64,000 nt of DNA, from assembly GCA_012932295.1 (NCBI GenBank), contig JAAONU010000014.1, positions 20,778,325-20,842,324 on the forward strand, given 5' to 3'. The position numbers and the translations under genes were made by a program. The DNA comes from Cyclina sinensis (taxonomy: Eukaryota > Mollusca > Bivalvia > Venerida > Veneridae). The notes below the pieces were generated by a model that was not told the origin of the DNA, made no database searches, and worked only from the letters and a program-made list of their open reading frames with translations. Shown piece by piece: positions 46,096 through 56,462 of this stretch. Within the stretch, counting starts at the first letter, position 1. The number at the start of each line of letters is the position of its first letter.

Positions 46096-47340
46096 TGGCG
46101 TATCTGTATCGGGCTGCCCCACCCAGTCTTGATTTACCCCTGTAAAACCGGTGGGAATTTTTCATTTTTAAATGCAATAAATTGATATTTAGCATATGTG
46201 TGGAATAAAGATATGAAAGGGTGCTGATGCTGTTTCACATTTATACTCCAAATACTCTTCCAATACTAGAACCAGTCTCATTAATTTTCTATCACCCCTC
46301 GTATGTACATATTTCTCTTTAACTCCGCTGACATAAGGAGGCCAATCATGGAGAAACTTGCATTTTATCAAGCCTCCAAGAATCTCTGCAAATTGTTTAT
46401 GCATTCACTTGACTGAAGTATTAAATTTCATTTTTACTTACTACTTTAAATAGAGTTGGTATATACATGTATATACTTGATTTACAGGCTTCATACTTGT
46501 TTCTTCTTTTTGGCTTGTTTCTTCCATTGTAAGTCACATCCAATCATTAAACACCATTCCCACACTGTGCTAGTCCCTGTGTAAACAATCAAAAGTATAA
46601 ACATGTAGACCCACTAATAAAGACAATATCCTGAAGACTAATCCTAACTAGAGCAAAAATTCAGTCTTGGTCAATAGCCAAGTCAACTGTTTTTTTTTTC
46701 CTTGTTGAATTTGATTTCACTTGCTCATTTTTGCTACTTCACTGTCATTTTTAATATTTTTGAAAATGATTGAACTTATAGTTTTAAACACTCAATAATA
46801 TATCAAACATCGAAAATATCGATAAGCAAACTAGATCTAGATCAACCTAACTATGTCTAAAACCTAAGAATTTCATTAGAATGAAATCCTCTTTCATTTG
46901 AATGAAACCCTCTAGAAAATCCCGTTTTCGGGTATTGTTGTGAAATTGATAATTGAACAAATTAAACTGTTAAAAACTAAAAAGGTACTTACCAGTAAAT
47001 TGTAAACATTTCCAGTTATTAGCTGAATTCTCACCCTTCTACATGAATTTATTGATTTCCTTCCGATGTAATGAATCTTACACATCAAATCATGGACGAT
47101 ACCATTTTACTACACAGTCGATTCTACCGAATTCGTAAAATGATCGCTTAAATTTTGCGCTAAGTATATCAAAATAATGTTTGATTGGACATATTTTAAT
47201 CTATCTGTAAATATCTTTTATTTCTGAGAAAATAACCTTTATCGAATCAAATAAACTTAATGAGATGTTCGTTTGTATGGTAACACCCCTACAGATAATG
47301 AAGTATCTTTAGTCGGAGGAGAAAATACACACGTCATTCC
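46096..47340. other. element interior with an unsupported minus-strand ORF
   Basis: A 71-codon minus-strand ORF at 46189..46404 (MHKQFAEILGGLIKCKFLHD then WPPYVSGVKEKYVHTRG) reads like protein but has no clear splice borders and no family I know. The rest is AT-rich without recognised features. Confidence 0.3.
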
Positions 47341-47494
47341 GCGCGTGTAGACGAGATTTCGGGTCAATATTGAAGTTAGCAAAAATGAGGGGAAATGAGA
47401 TTTAAACGAGTTGAACAACGATGAGATTATGAACAGTAGATAAGAGGTGTTGAAAAAAACAGATGTGGAAATACAGCAGAAAGATATCACAGCC
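47341..47494 (+). ncRNA. possible first exon of a transcript inside the large element
   Basis: A less AT-rich stretch (CGCGCGTGTAGACGAG near 47340) leads to ATCACAGCCGAG|GTGAGA, a good donor near 47495. No ATG-led frame of note. It is listed because two further well-formed plus-strand splice sites follow (49099..49213 and 53989). The exon start is a guess. Confidence 0.2.
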
Positions 47495-47499
47495 GAGGT

Positions 47500-48600
47500 G
47501 AGAAAATTTGCATACTGTATTCCATTTTAATATTTGTGTTAATATTGTGTTGTAGTCTCAGACTTCAGTCGGTCAAAAGCTATATAGGCTACATAGCTTA
47601 TGTTTTTTTCTGTTTAAACTCTCATCCGACAATAAACAAATTTTGTATTGTATTGTATTGCTACGAAGGCGGATATCGACCATTCCAAAAATAGCACAAT
47701 ATTCAACTTTTTGAGTACAGTTATCTGGACTAAATTTTGAAGTTGTGTCACAGAAATGACAAACACACAGGGTGACATTCGTGAATTTTCTATGTTTTGT
47801 TGTTATTCTTACAGAAATTTCATTCAGAGCCAAAAATGACCATAATGAAAATTACAGGTTTTATTGCGATTCATATAAAATTTGTAACTCTAGTTAAACG
47901 GACTAATTTTTTGTGGAGAAAGAATTTCTTCACACATTTTAAGTGAAAACAACCATTATACTGGCTATACTAAATATTGGATGATCTAATAAAATGGTTG
48001 TCAGTCTTATTAAAGAGAGGATAAGAGTATGAAACAGGTTCCGAAACAGAAGTTAACTGAATGAATTAACAAAGAAAGGCCATCTTGTATTGTCTGGAAT
48101 TGTGGCACCAGAATATTGCGCGAAAATATGTAATTGCTTGTATATTGTTGTGTGCGTTACTGATAATAGTACAAATGTAGACTAGAACACAGATAATAGG
48201 GTTACTGAGGATATAAGAAAACAGTTTATTTTTATAACTTAAAAATAGACATTTTATTTAGTTAGTTCAATCACAGGAACTTGAAATTGTGCTTTTAGTC
48301 ATTAAACAATCAACATTTTTTTTCTAGCTTCCATTCTTTTTATATGTGTGTTTTGATTTACAGATAAAAGAAGCTAGATTGTTGCCGGTTTGACTCTTGA
48401 ATGATTAAAAACACAATTTCAAGGTCCAGTGATCATATTCTTTCCAAATTCATTCTGAAATCAAATCAAATGAGTCTAAACTAAACTAAATTTAATTATT
48501 TTCTTCCAAATAAGATGACTTTTTCATTTTTTTTAGTCATTTGCTATTTCAGTTTTACAAGAGTAGCAGAGGTATAATTTGGCACTTTTACTCTCTCCCT
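47500..48600. other. no recognised content
   Basis: Between the possible first exon and the SINE pair. The minus-strand 86-codon ORF at 47573..47833 has no support beyond being open. Confidence 0.4.
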
Positions 48601-48620
48601 TGCCTATCAGCTAGCTTTTA

Positions 48621-48685
48621 TGGTGACATGGTAGTGTTTGCTTAACAGCTGAAAGTTCACAGGTTCAAACCCATCTCAAGGCAGA
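48621..48685 (+). mobile_element. tRNA-derived SINE head fragment
   Basis: TGGTGACATGGTAGTGTTTG resembles an A box and CAGGTTCAAACCC a B box, spaced as in a tRNA. The 3' body is not defined. Confidence 0.45.
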
Positions 48686-48714
48686 TGGATTTTTCCGGCT
48701 TACATTTACCATCC

Positions 48715-48812
48715 TGGAGTGTCACTAGAGACTCTCACCCCTGGTGGGATTCAACCCAGTAACTTTCGGATCAGAAGTCTGCTGCTCTAACCCCTTGAAC
48801 ACTGCTCCTATT
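48715..48812 (-). mobile_element. tRNA-derived SINE head, minus strand
   Basis: On the minus strand: GGGGTTAGAGCAGCAGACTT, CTGATCCGAAAGTTAC, TGGGTTGAATCCCACC. A-box-like and B-box-like (GGTTGAATCCC) blocks sit at tRNA spacing, with an anticodon-arm-like stretch between. It lacks a proper acceptor stem, so it is a SINE head rather than a working tRNA gene. It lies tail-to-tail with the SINE fragment just upstream. Confidence 0.6.
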
Positions 48813-49098
48813 CCTTTTTAATAAAGCTCAGTCGAACCAAATATTAATGCATTCAATTTACTAGTTCTTCTAGAGTTTTGGGATAGTAACTGATAACATT
48901 GTGTTATAATTTGTTAAAAATAGTTCATGTTCACAATAATGATGTTGAAGAATGCTCTTATTTTTTGATAAATGCCTTTTTACAACATTTTTTTTTCACT
49001 GACTGGGTCTTTAATCAGTAAGGAACTTCTTTATTTCCTGTTATTTTTAGAGTAGTTCTCAAGACAGGGTGTACATTTAAAGCATGTTTCTTTTGCAG

Positions 49099-49213
49099 CA
49101 TGAAGAAATCAGCAAAAGATGTTAATGCACATGACCGCCATGGGCAGTAAAGAAAGATAGAAGTAAATTGGAATGACTGAGCACTGGCTAAAGCATATTA
49201 AACAAACAAAATG
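49099..49213 (+). other. candidate exon of a spliced transcript inside the large element
   Basis: Acceptor GTTTCTTTTGCAG, donor AAAATG|GTATGT. Contains a 16-codon ORF (MKKSAKDVNAHDRHGQ, stop). The last three bases are an ATG in a good context (AACAAAATG). Spliced directly to the acceptor at 53989 it would open a 41-codon ORF. No transcript evidence is available from sequence alone. Confidence 0.3.
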
Positions 49214-52200
49214 GTATGTAATGAGATCATACATCAAAGCTGTTGATCTATAGTTTTTGTAAAAAATGAAAAGATTAAGATAAGTCTCCTGTTAACTCGA
49301 CTTTTTCGAAGAAAAATAAGGAACTATTGCTACAGTCATGGTGTTGTTGCTGCTCCCATCCAAACTGACTTGATCATTACCTTTTTATTTCTAAATGGAC
49401 TGTCTTAATACTTGGACACAACCCTTCATGACACGACCTTCGAGTTTATCAGACTGAACTTGAATGTGGCTAATAAGTGACCTTCACATTCAAGGTTAAA
49501 ATTATTGAATTTTGCCTAAATTGGCCAGAACTTTGTTATTTATTTATGGCTTTGATTCATACTTGGACAAAGCAACATTTATTACAAAATGATTTGAAAT
49601 CCTGCTAGTTGGAAAATTCAAGTTTGACCTTTTAATGACCAAGTACCATCAAGGATCGGAAATTAAAGTTCTCTTTTTCTACACCATGTTATATCATTTT
49701 TTGTCTTATTAAATCATCCAGTTAACCATTGCTTCTCACACAAATATGCTTAATATCCAACAACTTCATATTTTACAAATAATTTCATCTTCTCTGGACT
49801 TGTAGGAGGATGGTTACAAAATCAAAATGCTGAATAATTTACCTCATATCCTTGCAAGTGACCATCTTTTAGGGTTTTTCACATATGGCATCAGTATAAT
49901 ATTGACAAAAATGTTTAGTTTTCCTGAATCGCACTTAGTAGGAATTACAATAAGGGGTTAATGCAAGACTGCTATGAATATTTTCTTTAAAAATTCTGAT
50001 ATCTTTTACAGATAATTTTGATTCTGCATTTAAATGCATCATTAACTCCTTCAGAAAGTACTAGATAGCACAGAAGTTTTTCAGACTGATGTAAAAATGA
50101 ATGAAGACAGGTTGTACACTAGAATAAGTTAACTTTTCTGAAGAATAGACATTACACAAAAGGGACTAACATAATTTTCGTTAAACTTTCTAGTAGGGTA
50201 CTATTTAAGCATCAAAATTGTCTATTTTAGTAACAGTATTATGTCTGACACATAAATCTTTGCATTTTTGGCTTTTTCTTCCAAATCATAAACATCTGAA
50301 GTACAACTTGTAACTGTGCTTAACCATGCCTTGACCTGCTATGTACATGTACAACACTGAGCAGGCTAACTACACTCCACAATCATGCTTTTTAAAAGAC
50401 TTTAGCCTCTTTGAATTGCCTGAGTTGATACAAACATTTGTAAACTAAAAGAAGGCTTTAAAGCCCAATAGGATATCTACTTTTTTAAAACAAGAAACAT
50501 TAAAAAAACGTAGAAAAAACTGGAGAGCACATTGAAATATCAGCAAAAATGCAATTCTGAGTTCAAATAACAATGTTCAGATCTAGAAAAGGAGTGCTTG
50601 TATTATATAGACTATCATATATTCAAGTCGACCTTGTTGAAATAAAAAATAAGGCATTGGTGTACTGTCAAATTCTATTAACTTCTCTCAAATTGATTTC
50701 TTTTTCTGATCCACTGCTGAACTGATATAGGCAGCACACAAACTTTTTGGCCTACTGCTGAGTGAATGATTTTGGATTGTGGTAGCATCCTCGATTGTTT
50801 GGGTGCAGTGGTTGGAATTACTGATTAAAACACTAATACTAGTATACAAAACAAAATTTCAGGACTTCAATAACTCTCATTATCTGCAATAAAAGCATAT
50901 ATCTTTTGATCAACAGCCCTTATCAATATGACCCAATCAACAATCTAGGGACCATGAAAGTTCTAACTTCAAAATATACATGCTGTGTTAAGAAAAACAT
51001 GTTTCTTTGGTGACATACATAGTTAACTAGTAATTAGCATGAAGTGTGACCTGTCATATTCCAGATGTTTATTTTACTTTTCAAATCAGTAATAACAAGG
51101 ACAGCCCCTTCATTAATGAACTACCAATCAAAATTCAGGACATCAAGTAAATTACATTATCAGCCATAAATCATATATCACTTGATTGACAGCCCTAATC
51201 AGTAATGATCCAATCAACAAGCAAGGGATCATAAAGTTCCAACTTCAGACCACATGCTGTGGTAAAAAAACATAACATGTTTGGTGACACACTTAAGATT
51301 TACAACTAGTTCATTACCATGAAGTGTGAAATATCATTTTCAATTGAATTTATGCAGCAGCTATTTTGATCTCATTTTGTTAGAGTACAGAACAGTAAGC
51401 AAGGCTTAAATGATTTCTTAAGACAGCTTTGTGTATTCTTTTAAACTTGGATACCTCTAAAATTGTGCAGACTGGCAGGAACATATCTATGCCTTAAATA
51501 CAAGTAAAATGGGACAAGGCCTGTATAAAAATTACACTTAAAGCTAGATGGGAACAATTGTTTTGATGGACCAGTGTTGAAAACCTCATTTTGATGGAAC
51601 AAATAAAAGAATTGTTTTTGTTTGTGTTTTATAAAACCACATACAGTTTTACATAAATATGCAAGTATGTTTGAGGTAGTGTAAGGTATGAGATTTATAG
51701 GATGTCTCTACAAAAAATACACACCTGGGAAAACCATTTGCATCATAAATGGCATTTAACATCAATATAAAAATGCATTTATTATGATACTGAACAATTT
51801 TAGTTTTGGAATAAGAAAACTTTAAATTTGCTTAATTTGTGATAATTTTGTCATTCATTTTTGGATTTGAATCAGTGAAACTTGAACCAAACAACACTTA
51901 CCGGTATTTACCGGTCTCATTCATTGTTGGACAAAACAACATTAAGACCAAACCGCCATGTTGAATTATTCAGATATGACCTTGACTTTAAAAATGATCT
52001 TGACCGTCAAGGTCAAATGATTGAATTTTGCTTAAAGCGACAGTCACAGATGAACCGAAGATGAAGAAAATGTTTATTTAAACATCTTGAAATTTTTGCT
52101 GTAATTGTGAAGAACATATTTAAACTAAATTACTGACTCATTTCTTGTCACAGCAAAACATCAAAATATAGTTTAACATTTACTGGTTAAAAATTACCCC

Positions 52201-52255
52201 TATTAGTACAGATAGATACTTTATTTGTAACATTAATCTTGATGCAGTGTAATAA
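49214..52255. other. no gene; one old duplication
   Basis: Segments about 50850..51060 and 51120..51330 are diverged direct copies (shared: AAAATTTCAGGAC, ATATATCTTTTGATCAACAGCCC, CATGAAGTGTGA). Otherwise AT-rich with nothing recognised. Confidence 0.5.
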
Positions 52256-52345
52256 CTAGTTTCTGTGGGTAAGTGGTTAGACGTTGCTCTAAATTTTACT
52301 GATTAAAATGTCATGGGTTTGAATTCTGGTTAAGTCAAAACATTT
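52256..52345 (+). mobile_element. tRNA-like SINE fragment
   Basis: GTGGGTAAGTGGTTAGACGT (A-box-like) and CATGGGTTTGAATTCTGG (B-box-like) at tRNA-like spacing, directly before a bivalve repeat element. Confidence 0.4.
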
Positions 52346-53760
52346 TATAAACCCAAAACGAAGTTTGGGGGGTATATAGGAGTCATCCAATGGTTGGTTG
52401 GTCGGGCGATCGGTCCGGGTGAAGCCTGTCCGGAGCATAACTTGAAAACTACTGGTTGGAATTCAATGCAACTTCATACAATGGTCAAGAACAATAAGTG
52501 CAAGTGTACTGTCCAAGAGTCATAACTCCAACTTCACTATTTGCAGAGTAACTGCCCTTTATTGATTTTCATTGTCCGGAGCATAATTTGAAAACTACTG
52601 GTTGGAATTCAATGCAACTTCATACAATATCCAAGCACAATGAGAGGAAGTGCAGTGTTTATAAATCATAACTCCATCTTGACTATTTTCAAAGATATTG
52701 GCCTTTATTGGTTTTCTTTGTCCGGAAGATTACTTGAAAACTACTGGTTGGACTTCAGTGCAACTTCATACAATGGTCAAGCACAGAGAGGAAGTGCAGT
52801 GTCCAAGAATTTTAACTCCAGCATGGCCCCCGCTTGCGGTGGCTCTTGTTGTGTCGCCTGCTACAGAGTAGCCGCGACATATAGGGATCACTTGTCCGTC
52901 GTCTGTCCGTCCGTCCGTCCATCTGTCACAAAACTTGTCCGAACTACTCCTCAGAAACTACTGGTGTGATTTCATTCAAACTTTACAAGAATGATCAGTC
53001 CCAAGTCTAATTGTGTATGTCGTCTGCATTTTCCAGTCCAATGATTTTTGTGAGAGTTATAGCCCTGATATGATTTTTATTTTTAAAGTTTGTCTGGACT
53101 ACTTCTCTTGTACTACTTATACAATTTGAATGAAACTTTACAGGATTGATTAGTACCTCAAGTACTTGCGCAAATCTAAAGAGTTTTTCGGTTGACTGAT
53201 TTTTGGATGAGTTATGGCCCTTGAATGAAAAAGACGTTTTAGCCAAATAATGAATTTTGTGTTGCAGGCTTACAGTAAGCTGTGACATGCTAAAAAGTAG
53301 CCAAGAGATATAGTGATCACTTCCCCATAATCTGTCTGTCTGTCTGTTCGTCCATCTGTCTGTCTGTCTGTCCATCACAAGACTACTCCTCAGAAACTAC
53401 TGGTGTGATTTCATCCAAACTTTACAGGAATGATCAGTACCAAGTCTAGTTGTGCATATTGTCAGCATTTTCCGATTCAATGATTTTTGTCAGAGTTGTG
53501 GCCCTTGTTGTGTTATAGTTATAGCCCTGATATGATTTTATTTTTAAAGTTTGTCTGGACTACTTCTCTTATATTACTTAAGCAATTTAAATGAAATGGT
53601 ACAGGATTGTTCTGTACCTCAAGTACTTGCGCATGTCTTACAGGTGTGGTTGAATTATTTTTGGCTGAGTTATGACCCTTGATTAAAAAAATGCGTTTAA
53701 GCCTACAAACTGTTCAATCTCCTCTCAATACTACAGTAACTGTTTAATTGGCTATCATCA
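52346..53760. repeat. bivalve repeat element(s) with GTCC/GTCT runs
   Basis: 52346..52830: three units of about 147 bp containing TTGAAAACTACTGGTTGGAA and TTCAATGCAACTTCATACAA. 52860..53700: two units about 415 bp apart starting GTAGCCGCGACATATAGGGA / GTAGCCAAGAGATATAGTGA, each with a GTCCGTCCGTCC or CTGTCTGTCTGT run and CTCAGAAACTACTGGTGTGA. Same style as the other GGAC-bearing repeats, here in the opposite orientation. ORFs here translate the repeat. Confidence 0.8.
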
Positions 53761-53988
53761 GGCCACACATGTGATCACTGATCGCCCTTATTTTAAAGAA
53801 GTCTTTTCATGTTCATACCACAGGTTTCTCCTAGTTGCAAGATCTACAAGTTTATTTAGAAATGCTAAAATGAATTATCTTGTCATAATAATGGTGTCTA
53901 TAACTCGGGGGACATATTTGAAGATTAAAGTATGTTTTGTACTACATGTAAATTTCCAGTCATTCACCCTTTGAATTTTATGTTTCAG

Positions 53989-54111
53989 TTCTGGTACTGG
54001 AACAAGAGTTCTTTGAACAAGGACTTCCTGAAGAAGTTTGATGAGATTAAAAAAAGAGGACTTCGAGATCATAAGTTTACCAGATTGTTCAAATGTTGTG
54101 AAACTGGATAA
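53989..54111 (+). other. candidate terminal exon with a small basic ORF
   Basis: Acceptor TTTATGTTTCAG. The frame from the first base is FWYWNKSSLNKDFLKKFDEI, then KKRGLRDHKFTRLFKCCETG and TAA (54109..54111): 40 codons, basic, no homology known to me. Preceded by the exon-final ATG at 49211..49213 this would make a 41-residue protein. AATAAA signals follow at 54424 and 54819. May be noncoding. Confidence 0.3.
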
Positions 54112-54764
54112 AGAGGATTTTCACAAACAAAAGTAGACTTCTAGAGCTACATGGCTACACAGACAGTGAATGCATCATATACAGGACTTTCTAATGCAAA
54201 TATCTATATTTACATATTTAATTTAATGTTTACTTCTGCTTCAGAGTTATGATGTTCAGAAACAAGTTTAACAATATTAATGATAACTTTAGAGGTTACA
54301 TGGTCCAATGTTCATGAATTTTGTCAAAAGAAATGTTGTGAGTCTGACACTTGGTCACAATGGCTTTTAGACAGTCGTTACATTTTTCTGATTTTGTTAT
54401 TTTGGTTAATAGTGAATTGGGAGAATAAAATTAATTTTTGCATAAATTGCATTGGAAATACCTGCAAAACATTTGACTTTTTGAATCTTAAGAATTGGGA
54501 TTTTGATAATTGCATTACATCAAAATTTTTCTGTACTTGGAAATTCCAGATTTTGTTATGCCGGCATGACAGACAGTGAAAGTTTTCAGTCACATGCTGC
54601 TTCTTGTTAAATCAGTGTTAGAATTTGACACACTGTTAAAAATGTATACTGCATGTCTTCTATTGGCAGCTTAATTCTCTGTGAATGAACAAAATGGATT
54701 GAAAGTTGCTTTTTATTGCATAATTGTGTATCACATTAGCCATTCTGAAAAGTACATAACTTGT
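54112..54764. other. element interior, no recognised content
   Basis: AT-rich stretch between the candidate exon and the right palindrome array. ORFs on both strands at 54280..54593 overlap each other and lack support. Confidence 0.4.
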
Positions 54765-56215
54765 TCATACATATTAACAAACTTTTTGCTTTTGTTTTCA
54801 TACCTGGCTCTAAAAAAATAAAGCAATTTAAGAGTTTCAGAATTTGTTCAGACGTAGGAACAAAATTGATCGAAAGTTAATTTTTAATGCATAATTGCAT
54901 GAATTCTTAAGACTATTTAATTCTCTGTAAGTTAATTTAATAGTCACTTCAACCATTTTGAAAAGCATTTATTTGAAACTGTTTGTCTGATGAACCAACT
55001 TTATATATTTTGTTTAAAAACGGCTTCTTTTTTTATCAGTGTTAGAATTTCAGAATTTGATACACTATTAAAAATGTATACTGCATGTCTTCTATTAGTA
55101 CATGTATATCATGACAGCATCCATTCTGAAAAGTACATAACTTGTCCATACATATGAACAAACTTAATGTTTTATGTTTAAGCCTGTGTTTTACTTAAGC
55201 ATTATAAGAGATTCAGAATATGTTCATACGTACGAACAAACTGGATTAAAAGTTCTTTTTGTTTTTTTAATGCGTAATTGCATGTCTTATTTTAATTGAG
55301 GTTTTTTTCAATTCTTTGTAAAGTTTTCAGTTAAAACTGCCGGTCTGAAAAGTATGTAACTTGTTCGTACGTCTGAACATTTTTTGTGCCTTTTGTTTAA
55401 AGTCTGTTTTTTTTTGTTATAGTGTAAAAAAACTTCAGAATTTGTTCATACGTACGAACAAAATGGATTGAAGGTTTAGTTTTAAAATGCATAATGCATT
55501 GTCTTCTAATAGGCAGCTCATTCTTTGTAAAAGTTTTCAGTCACATTAGCCATTCTGAAAAGTACGTAACTTGTTCGTACGTATGAACAAAATGGATTGA
55601 AAGTTTAGTTTTAAAATGCATAATGCATTGTCTTCTAAAAGGCAGCTCATTCTGTGTAAAATTTTTTAGTCACATTAGCCATTCTGAAAAGTACGTAACT
55701 TGTTCGTACGTATGAACAAACTTCATGCTTTTCGTTTAAAACCTGTTTCCTACTTAAGTGATATAAGAGTTTCAGATTTTGTTCATACGTACGAACAAAA
55801 TGACTTGAAAGTTGTATTTTATTGCATAATTGTGTGTCACATTAGCCATTCTGAAAAGTACATAACTTGTTCGTACGTATGAACAAAATGGATTGAAAGT
55901 TTAGTTTTAAAATGCATAATGCATTGTCTTCTAAAAGGCAGTTCATTCTTTGTAAAAGTTTTCAGTCACATTAGCCATTCTGAAAAGTACGTAACTTGTT
56001 CGTACGTATGAACAAACTTCATGCTTTTCGTTTAAAACCTGTTTCTTACTTAAGTAATATAAGAGTTTCAGAATTTGTTCATACGTACGAACAAAATGGA
56101 TTGGAAGTTGTTTTTATTGCATAATTGCTTGTCTTCATTAGGCTATTTGATTTGAAAGTTTTCGTTCAAATCACCAATTCTGAAAAGCACGTAACTTGTT
56201 CGTACGTATGAACAC
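54765..56215. repeat. right subterminal array of 20-bp palindromes
   Basis: About 13 copies, degenerate at the inner end (54768, 54850, 55142) and good towards the outer end (55225, 55440, 55570, 55700, 55780, 55868, 55997, 56075, 56197). Two versions alternate: TTGTTCATACGTACGAACAA and TTGTTCGTACGTATGAACAA, which are reverse complements of each other. Linkers share CACATTAGCCATTCTGAAAA, GTACGTAA and TGGATTGAAAGTT, unrelated to the left-array linkers. Confidence 0.95.
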
Positions 56216-56284
56216 ATACATTGTTGTTTAGAAAATGCCTACTTATGAATAAAATCATGAAAATTATATACCATATGTACTTTT

Positions 56285-56387
56285 TGGCTAGTTTTATTTG
56301 TATTTTTACTGTCATAATTACTTAAAAAAACACCAAATATGGGCCAAAAAGAGGGACTGATCGGAAAATCCCTTTTTATTTTGGAAG
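56285..56387 (-). repeat. right terminal inverted repeat
   Basis: Inverted partner of 38598..38697; its outer end is at 56387 (CTTCCAAAATAAAAAGGGAT on the minus strand). Confidence 0.85.
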
Positions 56388-56410
56388 CAGTTAAAAGAAA
56401 AAAATAAGCA

Positions 56411-56427
56411 GAGAGACAGACTAAGAC

Positions 56428-56461
<34 letters not shown>

Positions 56462-56462
56462 G
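56411..56462. repeat. GA microsatellite
   Basis: (GA)n run with a few interruptions, just outside the right terminal inverted repeat. Confidence 0.9.

Larger units (their letters stand above)
38598..56387. mobile_element. giant (17.8-kb) TIR element with subterminal palindrome arrays
   Basis: The sequence at 38598..38697 recurs inverted at 56285..56387. Both outer ends read CTTCCARAATAAAAAGGGAT, followed by TTTCCGATCRGTCCCTC and TTTTTGGCCCATAT: two differences in about 51 bp, then weaker similarity for some 50 bp. Just inside each repeat is an array of 20-bp palindromes (38768..40205 and 54765..56215). Arranged this way (TIR, array, body, array, TIR), the parts look like one mobile element. 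No target-site duplication is visible (flanks GTATGCC and CAGTTAA) and no element-specific transposase or polymerase gene was recognised. The interior holds other repeats, a mariner relic and possible spliced exons. The alternative is two solo ends of separate copies facing each other by chance. Confidence 0.6.

Noticed and set aside
48715..48812. Functional tRNA gene
   Set aside because: The A and B box are recognisable but no paired acceptor stem is visible; a SINE head fits better.
53007..53378. 123-codon minus-strand ORF
   Set aside because: Begins in a CTGT/CAGA microsatellite and crosses a bivalve repeat, so it is a repeat translation.
38598..56387. Polinton/Maverick element
   Set aside because: Size and TIRs fit, but I see no polymerase, integrase, ATPase or capsid-like frames, and no 6-bp target duplication.
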